A DNA stretch of 64,000 nt from Fomitopsis serialis. Taxonomy: Eukaryota > Basidiomycota > Agaricomycetes > Polyporales > Fomitopsidaceae. Shown in pieces: positions 42,168-52,305 of this stretch (its first letter is position 1; every line of letters begins with the position of its first letter). Below the pieces are notes generated by a model. It was not told the origin of the DNA, did not search any database, and saw only the letters and a program-made list of their open reading frames with translations. The translations under genes and the position numbers were made by a program. The stretch spans positions 392,025 through 456,024 of the forward strand of contig NW_025954986.1 of NCBI RefSeq assembly GCF_022376445.1, in the 5' to 3' direction.

Positions 42168-45100
42168 GACTCACAACCATGACCAGGTCATCGTCGACGT
42201 ACTCAGAAGCACGTCGACGACGCCTCCTTCGTCAAGGTACAAGAACATCGCCAAGACTTGGTCCAGCGACGCGATCGGCGTACGATCCAACACGACCGAC
42301 GCGTCCGACACCATGGTCAAGGCATACTCGTCGAGTACGGCGAGTCTCTCACTCACCGTACATAGCGAGCCCAACGCTTGCGATGATGCCGCCATCGACG
42401 TACCTTTGAGCACGTCGATCGGCTCATCCGCATTGACGTCTGCCACTGGTTCGACATCGCGAGAGGCAGACTCGCCCACACCTGTCTTCAAGACATCACC
42501 GCATACGGAGAGCTCGTTGCTCAACGTATCCGGCGAGATCAACACCGGTGACAAGGCTGCAGTCGACGCGTTCAGAAGCATGTTGACTGCCTCAATGTCA
42601 ACGGAATGTAAGTCTCCTGAGTCGACGCTGGCCGTGTCGTCCAGCATCAAGGATCCGACTACGATGGACGAGTGCTCAGCGAAGGACAGTACATCCAACT
42701 CGAAGGATGTACTGACTTCGTCGGCAGCCCCATCCTCCAGTACCGTGACTCGTGCGCAAAACGAGCCGTATCGTTCGAGCTCGTACGAGCGGTACAGGCC
42801 GCCCGCATTACGCGATCAAGCCCCAGTCCACGCACACCAGAAGCCGACCTCGCAGGCGCAGGATTCCTCGATCGACGAGCAAGACCCAAAACGGTCTGCA
42901 CCCAAGTCGGAGGAGGAAGTACCAGCTTCTCATCAGTCGGATACCTGCCGCACGCACGAGGAGTCGACCTCGGACGTGCGCGGTACATATTTCTCAAGCA
43001 AGACATACTCGTCTCGTACGGCGAGCACCTCGCTCACCGTACACGGCGAGGCCAACGTTCGCGATGATGTCGCCATCGACGTACCCTTGAGCACGTCGAT
43101 CGACTCATCCGCATCGATCTCTGCTACTACTTCGACAATGCAAAAGGCAGATTCGCCCACGCAGGCTGTCAAGACAGGTCCATCGAATACGCAGAGCTCG
43201 TCGCTCAACGCACTCGGTGAGATCAATGGCCACAGCAATGCGTGTGGTGTACACTCTCAGGCGTCTGCTTCCGCCGTCAAGACCTCCGACATTGGCGGTA
43301 CCCCCATCGACGCGCTCAGAAGCATGTCGATGGGTCCGCCTACGTCGGAGACTGCTGCTGTGCCGACGACGTGCAAGCCCAGCACATCGACCTCGTCTCC
43401 AACGCTGCAGCTTGGGTATTACACGATGAGCTCGCCGCTTATCGTGGGTCCTACGCGCGACAACAGCTACCTGTCGGACGCATGCAAGAGCGTACCGAGC
43501 ACGTCTGCTGTGTACTCGACCTTGTGCGTGCACAGTACGTCAACCTACATATCGGAGACCGCGCCCCGCGATGCGATCGGTGTGCAATCAAGCACGACCG
43601 GCGCATCCCATTCAATCATGAAGACACGACCGTCGCCTACGTTGAGCTCGTCGTTCTGCGTACACGACGAGTTCGAACCTTGCGACCAGGCCGTCGCCGA
43701 CGTATTTAGAAGCACGTTGGCCACGCCTAGCTCGTCAAGGCACAAGCTCCTCTTGGTCAACGCCCCGTCAAGCGACGCCATCGGCATGCGATCGCACATG
43801 TCCGGCGCGTCCTCCTACGCTGTCAAGACACCATCGTCGAGTACGGCGAGCCCCTTGCTCACTGTACACGGCGAGGTCAACACACGCAACGATGACGTGG
43901 TCGACGCGCTCAGAAGCACGTCGACCAGTTCATCAACATCGCTGTCCGCATCCGCTTCGACAACATCTGGCACACGGACCCGCAAGGACTTTACGTCCCT
44001 TGCAGGCCGTGTCAATGAAAAAGACCCAAGCTTACGCAAGGCCGACCTCGACGTGTCTGCGTCGAGTTGCTACACATCGGATACCGGCCGCACGTACGAG
44101 GAATCGACCTCGCGTGTGTTCAAGTCCATCTCCACCGACGAGACGACCGGCATCGGCGACGCCACTATCGACGTGCTCATAAGCTCGTCGACAGGCTCGT
44201 CGACCTCAATTGCCGCTTCAACATCGACAACGTGCACGCTCGGCACCGTCAACCAGGACGAGCAGGAAGACGTGAAGTGCAGTACATCCAGATCTCTAGA
44301 TGTACTGGCTTCGCCATGCTCGGAAGGCCTGTCGACGGTCCTGCAGCTGGACATTCCACCTGGCGCACGGACCAGCAAGGACTCAGCGTCCATCGCAGGC
44401 CGTGCTGATGATGAAGATCGGTGCAAGCACGAAGCCCCGTCTATAGTTCTGCAATCAGAACTGTCGCCTGACGCACGGACCACCAAGGTCTCGGCGTCCA
44501 GTACAAGCCGCCTCGATGGCGAAGAGCTGCTCAAACGCAAGCTTGACCTCAATGCACCTACGTCGAGTCGGTATGTGTCGGGTACGCGCCGCACGTACGA
44601 AGATACGATCTCGTGCGTGCGCACTCCGTCAACCTCCACGTCGACTGGGCGAGTCGTCGAGCAGCCGACGAGGCACAGTACACCCAAACTGCTGGATGTA
44701 TTGACCTCGTCGTACTCGATAACCAAGCCTACGTCGACAACCTTCAGGTTGGACACATCGCGTCCACCTCAACATCGCGGCGATACTCATCCCGCAATCA
44801 ATGCCGACCGCCGTACGCACAGGGATGTGACCGTGCGCGTGCGCAACGTACATTCGAGTACCGCGGGCGCATTCCAACCATCAAACGTACTCCGAACATT
44901 GGGTACGTCGAGCAGTAGCTGGCTCGACGTGCGCAATGCTACGAAGAAGTGTACCTCCCCTGGTGTACTCTGCGAAGTACCCGGACTACTACCACCTACC
45001 GTCGCACCATTACATGGAGCTATGGTGACCTCGTCGGTCACTATAATTCATGCTGGTGTTAAAATCAAGACGGAGGAGGGGGAAGGGACCGGTACGGGTA

Positions 45101-45441
45101 CCGTTTTCGAGACGCAAGACTCGGAAACTCGAGACTCGCCATTGCCTGTCTCGTCGCCACCGCCGCGACTAGTACCGCCGCCGCCTGTCCTCTTGCCGCC
45201 GCCGCTACCTCCCTCGTCGCCGCTATGCAGTACGACGAGCTCGATGCTCGTCGTCATCGCCGACCGCAGCAACAACAACATGTCGGACGTACCCGAGAGC
45301 GCGTCCAACATGTCTGTTGCAACTACTATGGTCAGCGACACGGTAGAGGTGCGGGTTCGCATGGTCAACGGGTATGTCATCACAGTGACCATGTCCTGCG
45401 ATCCGCTGCGACACAGTCGGCGCGCGATCGGGCACGACTGA
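42013..45441 (+). CDS. Element 2 second long frame, about 1140 aa, Ser/Thr-rich repeats
   Basis: The frame is open from 41593, but protein-like composition begins around 42013-42030 (DGRTESTSISSSVPG), where it overlaps the end of ORF1 in the +1 frame. No ATG marks the switch, so +1 frameshifting, internal initiation or a one-base error near 42000 are all possible. The protein repeats units like VDVLRSTST, TASLSLTVHGE and DAIGVQSSTTGAS, with dispersed RTYEEST. It ends with a Pro-rich run and VRVRMVNGYVITVTMSC before a TGA at 45439-45441. No enzyme motif. Its codons form many imperfect palindromes of type GTCGACGT...ACGTCGAC. Confidence 0.6.
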   Translation, partial: YRYYTTDSDGRTESTSISSSVPGVSVRLAASSDATSVRSSTFGTSTSASKTETHNHDQVIVDVLRSTSTTPPSSRYKNIAKTWSSDAIGVRSNTTDASDTMVKAYSSSTASLSLTVHSEPNACDDAAIDVPLSTSIGSSALTSATGSTSREADSPTPVFKTSPHTESSLLNVSGEINTGDKAAVDAFRSMLTASMSTECKSPESTLAVSSSIKDPTTMDECSAKDSTSNSKDVLTSSAAPSSSTVTRAQNEPYRSSSYERYRPPALRDQAPVHAHQKPTSQAQDSSIDEQDPKRSAPKSEEEVPASHQSDTCRTHEESTSDVRGTYFSSKTYSSRTASTSLTVHGEANVRDDVAIDVPLSTSIDSSASISATTSTMQKADSPTQAVKTGPSNTQSSSLNALGEINGHSNACGVHSQASASAVKTSDIGGTPIDALRSMSMGPPTSETAAVPTTCKPSTSTSSPTLQLGYYTMSSPLIVGPTRDNSYLSDACKSVPSTSAVYSTLCVHSTSTYISETAPRDAIGVQSSTTGASHSIMKTRPSPTLSSSFCVHDEFEPCDQAVADVFRSTLATPSSSRHKLLLVNAPSSDAIGMRSHMSGASSYAVKTPSSSTASPLLTVHGEVNTRNDDVVDALRSTSTSSSTSLSASASTTSGTRTRKDFTSLAGRVNEKDPSLRKADLDVSASSCYTSDTGRTYEESTSRVFKSISTDETTGIGDATIDVLISSSTGSSTSIAASTSTTCTLGTVNQDEQEDVKCSTSRSLDVLASPCSEGLSTVLQLDIPPGARTSKDSASIAGRADDEDRCKHEAPSIVLQSELSPDARTTKVSASSTSRLDGEELLKRKLDLNAPTSSRYVSGTRRTYEDTISCVRTPSTSTSTGRVVEQPTRHSTPKLLDVLTSSYSITKPTSTTFRLDTSRPPQHRGDTHPAINADRRTHRDVTVRVRNVHSSTAGAFQPSNVLRTLGTSSSSWLDVRNATKKCTSPGVLCEVPGLLPPTVAPLHGAMVTSSVTIIHAGVKIKTEEGEGTGTGTVFETQDSETRDSPLPVSSPPPRLVPPPPVLLPPPLPPSSPLCSTTSSMLVVIADRSNNNMSDVPESASNMSVATTMVSDTVEVRVRMVNGYVITVTMSCDPLRHSRRAIGHD

Positions 45442-46158
45442 CGTGTCCATCTCGCCCACCATGGCTCGCTCGTCGCGTACATCGAGCATCTCGCTCAGTG
45501 TATACGTCGAGCCCATGTACCGAAGCACACGCGACACATGTCATACCCGCGGCTTCATCTCTCGCGACGACCGTGATCAATGCGCACGGAAGCACGTTGA
45601 TCGAGGTGTCTACACCATGTGCTCGTCGAGTACGTTGAGTTCTGTCCTCAATGTACATGGCGAGACCATTTCCCACCACCCATCGTGTACACGAGGGTTC
45701 AACCTTGTGTGTGCGAGAGGATGTTGTGGATGTAGACCCCTCTCGTGGTCGTGCCATGTTCTTCTTTCTTCGAGACTACCTGCATTCCTGAACTTGTTGG
45801 ATGTTCAGGTGCAGGCAAGTAGTATGCTGGCACGATATAGTATGTTTTCTCTTCTTGTATGTCTTCTCATACCTGTTGCAGTATGTTCTACCATCGATGG
45901 TTGAACATACTCAACCCCGATGAAATCATGCTGTGTACATCCATTTGGGATGTTCACTACATGGACTACTCTACTTCAGGTCCGTTTGGGATGTGGTCAA
46001 TTCACGGAGACCCTGTGGATGCCACATGGATTACTGTGTTGCGAGACCCGGCCCACAGTCTATCCTACCTGGACCTGATGTGAGTACTCTGCTACAAGAA
46101 GACAAGCATAGTATGTTATCTTCATTGTCTTTCGCTGGGACTCGTGAGACGAGTCCAG

Positions 46159-46168
46159 TGGGGGAGAG
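46159..46168 (+). promoter_or_regulatory. Polypurine tract of element 2
   Basis: TGGGGGAGAG directly before the 3' LTR. The wording GTCCAGTGGGGGAG is shared with element 1. The GGGGGAG form resembles Copia-type tracts, but superfamily cannot be decided without pol. Confidence 0.7.
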
Positions 46169-46391
46169 TGTAACGGGCCTATTTGGATGTCATCAAGACC
46201 TACCCGATATGGAATATCTTATCTATATGCTGTTTGCTTATGTTTGTACTCCCCTCGTATGGCGTGCCAGCGCACTTCCTGTAGTCTCCAACTACCCTTT
46301 AATCACTGCCTAACGATACACATAGTCTGTAGACTTCTCTTGAATAGAGATTGGATACAGCGTATCTGCGGGTGTGAACTGGGTCGTTACA
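46169..46391 (+). repeat. 3' LTR of element 2
   Basis: 223 bases, identical by eye to 38324-38546, followed by the target duplication GCCAG. Confidence 0.9.
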
Positions 46392-46396
46392 GCCAG

Positions 46397-46900
46397 GCAC
46401 TTAGTGCGGCGTGCAAGGGCCCGCCGAGCATCAGCCCGATGCACATAGGCTTATTGAGGACGGGAACGCCACGGCGTCCCCTTACTGGTTTGTCTGCTAA
46501 CTTGCTCGCAGCTCGCTCGTCAACTCGGTAACCCGCCCTCGCCCTCGCCCTCGCCCTCGCCCTCGCCCGCCCGCCCGCTATTCCACTTGCCCGCCGTCTC
46601 ACGCGCCCGCTGCTCCCCTCACCTGTTGTCGAATCCGCTGTCACTCCCCTTGCCCGCCGTCCTGCTCGCCCACCATCTCGCTATCCCGTCGTCCCTCTAA
46701 GTACTTGTCTTCCTCTCGCTCGCCTGTTATCCCTCTCGCCGTCCTGCTTACCCGCCATTATGCTTACCCGCCATTCCGCGTGCCTGCTGTCCTGCGCGCC
46801 CGCCATCTTGCTTGCCTACGCGGACACTGTACCTGCTGTGGTGAATTTGTACCTGGATGGTATGTGCACGGGTCGAGCCTTGGATATGCATAGGTACACC
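46397..46900. repeat. C/T-skewed low-complexity tract with CCCTCG microsatellite
   Basis: From about 46530 a CCCTCG/CCCTCGC hexamer array is followed by loosely repeated CCGCC-TTGC words (CTTACCCGCCATT twice near 46748-46778). No gene. The first 60 bases may belong to the host sequence split by element 2. Confidence 0.6.
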
Positions 46901-47431
46901 TGTGGTCCTGTGCTCGGCCCCAGGTGAATGACTCCTGTGATACCAACTTGTAATGATGTAGTCTAGACCCTTGAGCTCAATACTATGCAGACCGTAATTT
47001 TATAGACAATATGTACCCAGTGATACGAATATATGCATATTATTGCACATGCGAGAAACAAGTACCGACTTCGGAACAATACTCACGAATATGAGAGGTG
47101 TGATGCATTGGATTGATAATGGCAAGGTATTATTGAGTGTTCTACCGTGTTCCGCGTATTATTGACAATTTTAGAACATTACCACGAATTACGGAAAGAG
47201 GGTTTTCCTGATGCTTACGAAGCGGCTGCGGTTGGCATGGGGAGACAGATCATGGACGAAGGGGAAAGGCAGAACGGCGGGGAGCATGTCAGGAGGACCG
47301 CGGGGCAAGCCGCGATGGTCGAGTAAAGGGCGACCAAACCAGCCCCATCCTCCGCCCTACCCGCTTCGGTGACCTTTCATCCCTTAACATGCCCTCGAGG
47401 GGTTTCGACTCTCTTCGCGGCCGCGGCGGCC
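46901..47431. other. Intergenic, no gene seen
   Basis: AT-richer until about 47200, then GC-richer on the 3' side of the PB1-like gene. No supported feature. Confidence 0.4.
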
Positions 47432-47923
47432 TCAAAGGACAGGTTCGTCAGTCTGAGGTGGTGCTCGCTCACCTTGAGCAGTATCCTCTCCGGCGACGGG
47501 ATCGACGGTGCGCTCAATCAGCAATTCACCATTGTCATGGTCATGAACTACTAACGGTGAAAATCGTACGGTCTGGATTCTTACTAGATGGGGAGACCTC
47601 GCGAAGGGCCGGTGATAGAGTCGGTCGGGGCGTGTGGTCCGGAGGAGCTCATGGAGCTCGTCTTGCGAGTCCAATGTCACCTCATCGCCATCGGCGCCGA
47701 CGTAAGTAAGGGCGACGGAGTCCTCAGGGATGTCAAAGAAATACTTGACACGATCGGCGAGCTCGTCCCAAGTCGGGAGGGTTGTCTGCGCAATAAAATG
47801 AGGAGGGTATTCGGTGCACTGTCGTCGCTGATACTGACAGTCTTCGCTATGTACTCCGCATGGTAAGTTACAGTCACAGTTGTACTTAGTAACATGGTCA
47901 TCCAATATGAACTCGTTTCTCAT
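47432..47923 (-). CDS. PB1-like domain protein fragment or small gene
   Basis: The open frame ends at 47432-47434. It contains LPTWDELADRVKYFFDIPED followed by VALTYVGADGDEVTLDSQDE and HELL, a good PB1-type pattern with acidic motif (DGDEVTLDSQDEL). The stretch before it is Cys-rich and poorly ordered, so the real protein probably starts in another exon. A basic second part and an acidic C-terminal tail with GEDTAQGE follow. The domain resembles that of the gene at 24669-25526 (YLGHDGRQVVVGDDEELGAL). Function unknown. Confidence 0.5.
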   Translation of the reverse strand: MRNEFILDDHVTKYNCDCNLPCGVHSEDCQYQRRQCTEYPPHFIAQTTLPTWDELADRVKYFFDIPEDSVALTYVGADGDEVTLDSQDELHELLRTTRPDRLYHRPFARSPHLVRIQTVRFSPLVVHDHDNGELLIERTVDPVAGEDTAQGERAPPQTDEPVL

Positions 47924-49039
47924 TCCCGAGGTTCAACTTCCTCCCAGTCCCAGCTCGGAATCAACCATCAATAACGCGATGTGATACTATACATGGAAGC
48001 CAATGATAACAAGCAAACCATTATCATGCATACTCGGGACACAGTTTCATACAGTACGGTACATAGGTGTCGTAGAACGCAGACGAGCCGGGCTTGTACA
48101 TCCATACCATAGTCACCTCTCACTGAGTTGTTATTAAATCATCACACCGCAATACGTGATCCTGCGGCCTGCCTGAGCTAGTACAGATGTAGCCAGGCTC
48201 TTATTCAACTTGATGTCTCCATCTGCGATGTTCGCGTGTTCAACCCCATGTCTGACAGGTCAACAAGTGAGTCAAATTTGGTGTGCTGCAGTTGCTGCGA
48301 TGAATTGCACTCACTCAGCCCGAAGATGCCATCTGGAAAAGCTTCATTTGAGAATGACAACGAAATATTGACAATGATCAGCATTTCTAGGTAAAGATCT
48401 GCAATACCACCCGTTCTTCGTTTCCCAGATTAGCAGTTTTTCTCTAACCCCCGAGCACTTCCTGTGCAAATTCATGGCAATTACATTCAATACGAACCAC
48501 TTCTGTGCACTTGCTGTGCATTATCTGACGTGCTTCGGGATTATTTGTTTTGCTTTCTGATCATGCAGCGTCATACAAGGAACATTATGGGATAGAATGC
48601 ATTGTTATTTATAGAACAGTGACAATGACTCCGACATAGTACTACAATATAGCTCGCATATCACTAGCAGTACCACACCCCAGCACCGAAAGACGAGCCA
48701 ATAACCTGCGGTTCACTTCCAGCGCGAGGTCACCGAGCTCGGAGAGACCACGCTCAGCCAGACACTCGTCCACGCGACGCTCGTCGCGTACAGCGTCTTC
48801 AGGCTCTGCACGAGCACCACCTGCAGGGACATGCTCGTCAATATCATGCCTAGCGTCGGGACCGGGTGTGGCATATACGTCACCACCACATCAGGAAAAA
48901 GCTCTCCCGAGAATTGACGTGAACATACGATTATTCGTGATAATACCTGGAAGCTCTGTAATTAGTCCGTATTTAATTGCATTCACAAGCTCGCAGACAG
49001 TGGTCTCAGAATAATGCGCGAATGAGTAGTATTGTGGTA
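47924..49039. other. Mostly non-coding; one unassigned exon-like frame
   Basis: AT-rich apart from a GC-rich, stop-free frame on the plus strand at about 48705-48917 (HFQREVTELGETTLSQTLV, later TTCRDMLVNIMPSVGTG), which ends in TGA at 48915-48917. It looks like a last exon, but I recognise no family and no upstream exon. Confidence 0.35.
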
Positions 49040-49665
49040 CTAGTATAGATTATAAAAGTCGTGCGGGCTCTTGTATTGATTCAGATAATAAGTCTTACAG
49101 TTATCGAGAACATTCTCACTCGTCCAATGCACAGGTACTGGACCGCCCCACTTCAGATGTAAATGGACACTCCGTTCGAGCATTGCAAGTGGCACTACCG
49201 ATGCTATCCTCTCAGGCCCCGTCAAAGCTTTGATCTTGTACATGTGATGATGACTGTCGGGAGCGGCCGCGAACTTGGAGAACCATTCGACGTAGACGAG
49301 GTGACGCGGACACTGTGGCGCAGTCCCTGGTGGGAACCATTGACGCAGTATCTTCTCTGGGAGTGAGAATATTACGCGGACGCGGCCCGCACGTGTATCT
49401 ACAGCACAGTATCAGTGAAATGAAAAGACGAATGTATGACTGACACACCTGAAAGACCAATTCAATGGTCTGCTTCAAGTTGATCATCAACCCGCCGCAC
49501 ACGCACGAGCGCAGTATCGAAACGAGCAGGTATGAGGATCTCGCTATCATGCCCCAATTGCCGCGGTCGAGCATGTATAGAATCAAGAGTTTCCTTGCCA
49601 TGGTGTTCGACGTTGCGGAACTTCGCCTTGTGGAATCACATTATTCAGTGGTACCTACTCGATAC
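49040..49665 (-). pseudogene. Plavaka-type transposase, 3' part (cut off by insertion)
   Basis: Reading leftward, this stretch supplies the C-terminal portion of the transposase found at 52752-54906. It begins with KFRNVEHHGK and ARFDTAL, then VIFSLPEK, RHLVYVEWFSKFAAAPD, YKIKALTGPERIASVVPLAM and HWTSENVLDNCKTYY, ending in a TAA-type stop at 49040-49042. These are the usual ending blocks of Plavaka-like transposases. One or two short introns or frame changes occur near 49450 and 49640. The two parts were separated by the palindromic element 49668-52749. Confidence 0.82.
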
Positions 49666-49667
49666 TA

Positions 49668-49726
49668 ACGGTACAGCCGGAGTGCATTTCGACCGTTGCA
49701 AACGGTAGAGCCGCCTCCGGCCGGAG
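49668..49726 (+). repeat. Left terminal inverted repeat
   Basis: 59 bases identical to the reverse complement of 52691-52749; beyond this the two ends diverge for a while. Confidence 0.9.
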
Positions 49727-49884
49727 CTGTGATTTCCTCGTTGCAAACAGGCCGGCCGGACTGGTTTCTAACAAGCCGGCCGAGCGTATCTCAAACCAGT
49801 TCAAACGGTCCGGCCGGTGTATCCCTAGGGCACCTATTTTCTGTCTGAACAGGGGGGCCATTTAGTGTCTTGCTGGCAACGGAC

Positions 49885-50210
49885 CGGCCGGGCAATAAGG
49901 GGTTTTAATTGTAACAGATCAACCGGGATACTCTTTCTCCTATGGTAACGAACTGGCCGGGAAATGGGATCCTTCATTTGTAATGGGCCGGCCGGAGTGC
50001 ATAGTTCACCAGTTGCAATGGGCCGGCCGGAGCACATGCTCCCTGGCTAATAACAGACCGGCCGGGTTGCATCATCTCTAGCTGGCAACGGAGCGGCCGG
50101 ACCATTTTTCCACATTGATAGCAGGCTAGCCAGGCCATATAACCTAGCACTCCACACTGGTAACGGTCCGGCCGGGCAGTGGCACCATCCATTGGTAACG
50201 GTCCGGCCGG
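49885..50210 (+). repeat. Subterminal CGGCCGG sites at about 35-base spacing (left arm)
   Basis: CGGCCGG cores start at 49989, 50024, 50059 and 50094, exactly 35 bases apart, then at 50169 and 50204. Weaker members stand at 49885, about 49920 and 49954. Most are preceded by GTAACGG or GCAACGG. Such regular arrays are typical of transposase-binding sites near element ends; that role is inference. Confidence 0.75.
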
Positions 50211-50554
50211 GCAACAGTATTGTGACCCAGTATTGGCTGGGCCAGTCAACAATAGACCATACTCCCTTAGAACAGCCTACTAGTAGCATGTATTATATGT
50301 CCACAGTGCATGCCCTATCACATTGCCTGAGCTGTTAGCTCACTGGCCAGCCATGCAAACACTGGCCGAGGGCATTCAAAAACCTTCGGCCTATTGTATT
50401 ATGATACAGAGTGTGATTTGAATGATTGTATATGTAAGACCATCACTAATGGAGCCCAACATAGTGTTCCCACATTTTAAAGGGGCTTAGTGAAGCTGCC
50501 ACCAGCCAAATTAAATGGCCGGACATCTCAAAACATCGGCCGGGCATTTTAGTT

Positions 50555-50690
50555 CATTGGCCAAAGCTTTTAATTCATTGGCCGAAGCTTTTAATTCATT
50601 GACCGAAGCTTTTCCTTCATTGGCCGAAGCTTTTTCTCACTGGCCGAAGCTTTCACTTCATTGGCCGAAGCTTTTCTTCACCGGCCGGCG
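50555..50690 (+). repeat. 21-base tandem repeat (left arm)
   Basis: About six copies of a unit like CATTGGCCGAAGCTTTTAATT. Confidence 0.85.
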
Positions 50691-51902
50691 AAAACAGCCG
50701 GTGCTCGGCAAGAAATGGCCGGCCGGTGCGTGCAAAAATGGCCGGCTGGTGGGCAAAACCGGCCGGGCTGTTGAATTACTATATGTGGAAATGTGGTATT
50801 GTCTGGAAGCCCTTCATTCATAGAGTCTAGTATTGATTTCCTAGTGTCCAAAGGTACATAGTTAGGCCAGGATATGCGAGACAAGATTTACTCACAGGCT
50901 TCTTTGCAAAACATGTTATTCAACTGCTGAAGCCAATATTCTTTGCCCACACTGTTTGACTATCTAGAATGTGTTATTTCAATGCATAGAGTAGATTCCC
51001 AAAAGGAATAGTCTTATTCTTCGAAGCTGAATGCAGGACAACAAATAAGGGGTATACAGGTATGGTATACATGTGGACTTCCTGCAGCTAATGTTCTTTC
51101 CAAACAGTGTTTTACCATCTAGAATAGTTCATTGACCCACAAGGAATCAGTCCTCCAAAGGAATAGTCTTATTCACACAAGCTGAAGGCAGCACAGAGTT
51201 AAGGTGAGGGTGGGTATATGGGTATACATGTTATACTGTGTTCACATCCTGAAGCCAATATGCTTTGCCCACAAGGTTTGGCAATCAAGAATGGCACAGA
51301 AACATCTACCCACTGTTGGTAATGGTCCGGCCGGCCAATCCTCATAGGAGATGGTCCGGCCTGTGCATGATCCCCTTAACTCTGTACCACATTCAGCTCA
51401 TGTGAATAAGACTATTCCTTTGGACGACTCACTCCTTATGTGTAAATGAACCATTCTAGATTGTGAAACTGTGTTTGGAATGTAGATTGGCTGCAGGAAG
51501 TCAACATTGTTTGACATGTATACTATACCTTACCCCTTATCTCATGTTCTGCATTCAGCTTCGAAGAATAAGACTATTCCTTTTGGGAATCTACTCTATG
51601 CATTGAAATAACACATTCTAGATAGTCAAACAGTGTGGGCAAAGAATATTGGCTTCAGCAGTTGAATAACATGTTTTGCAAAGAAGCCTGTGAGTAAATC
51701 TTGTCTCGCATATCCTGGCCTAACTATGTACCTTTGGACACTAGGAAATCAATACTAGACTCTATGAATGAAGGGCTTCCAGACAATACCACATTTCCAC
51801 ATATAGTAATTCAACAGCCCGGCCGGTTTTGCCCACCAGCCGGCCATTTTTGCACGCACCGGCCGGCCATTTTTGCCGAGCACCGGCTGTTTTCACCGGC
51901 CG

Positions 51903-52045
51903 GTGAAGTAGAAGCTTCGGCCGGTCAATCCAAAGCTTCGGCCGGTGCAGAAAAGCTTCGGCCAATGAAGTGAAAGCTTCGGCCAATGAAGTAAAAGCTT
52001 CGGCCAGTGAATTAAAAGCTTCGGCCAATGAACTAAAATGCCCGG
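51903..52045 (-). repeat. 21-base tandem repeat (right arm, inverted)
   Basis: The mirror copy of the array at 50555-50690, with units reading TTCGGCCAATGAA-AAAGC on the plus strand. Confidence 0.8.
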
Positions 52046-52305
52046 CCAATGTTTTGAAATGTCCGGCCTATTGATTTGGCCCTGTAGGGACAACCTGGCT
52101 AATTTTATGGCCAGTAAAGCAAAAACCTGGGTGAGTGAAATCTCTGGCCAGTTAATTTGGCCAGCCAGTGGGGCTGTTTTGTGTTTTGCAGCTTCACTAG
52201 GCATCCCTGAGTCATGGGAAAATTATGCTGTGATCTACTAATGATGGTATACCCCATAGGTGCATAATACATATAGTATTTCAATAGCCCCCAGGGGGCT
52301 GTGAC

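Larger units (their letters stand above)
38324..46391 (+). mobile_element. LTR element 2: same family as element 1, no pol
   Basis: A complete element of 8068 bases on the plus strand. Two 223-base direct repeats (38324-38546 and 46169-46391) look identical, begin TGTAACGGGCC and end GGTCGTTACA. The 5-mer GCCAG flanks both sides (38319-38323 and 46392-46396). A polypurine tract (GTGGGGGAGAG) precedes the 3' LTR, and a perfect hairpin (GGACTCG / CGAGTCC, 46138-46156) stands just before it. ORF1 is clearly homologous to element 1 ORF1. The second long frame is again Ser/Thr/Asp-rich. No reverse transcriptase, integrase or protease motif is present, so the element depends on proteins supplied in trans. 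Confidence 0.9.

Noticed and set aside
49212..49601. A DUF6534-like seven-helix membrane protein
   Set aside because: A hydrophobic run suggested it, but another frame of the same strand gives clear Plavaka C-terminal blocks (FRNVEHHGK, YVEWFSKFAAAPD, ERSVHLHLKWGG).
49885..50210. CRISPR-like array of phased repeats
   Set aside because: The repeated core is only 7-10 bases, spacers are related to each other, the array is mirrored in the right arm, and the genome is eukaryotic. It fits transposon subterminal repeats.
50678..51973. Two identical 68-90-codon frames in opposite orientation as a conserved protein
   Set aside because: They are mirror copies because the element is palindromic; no evidence of coding.
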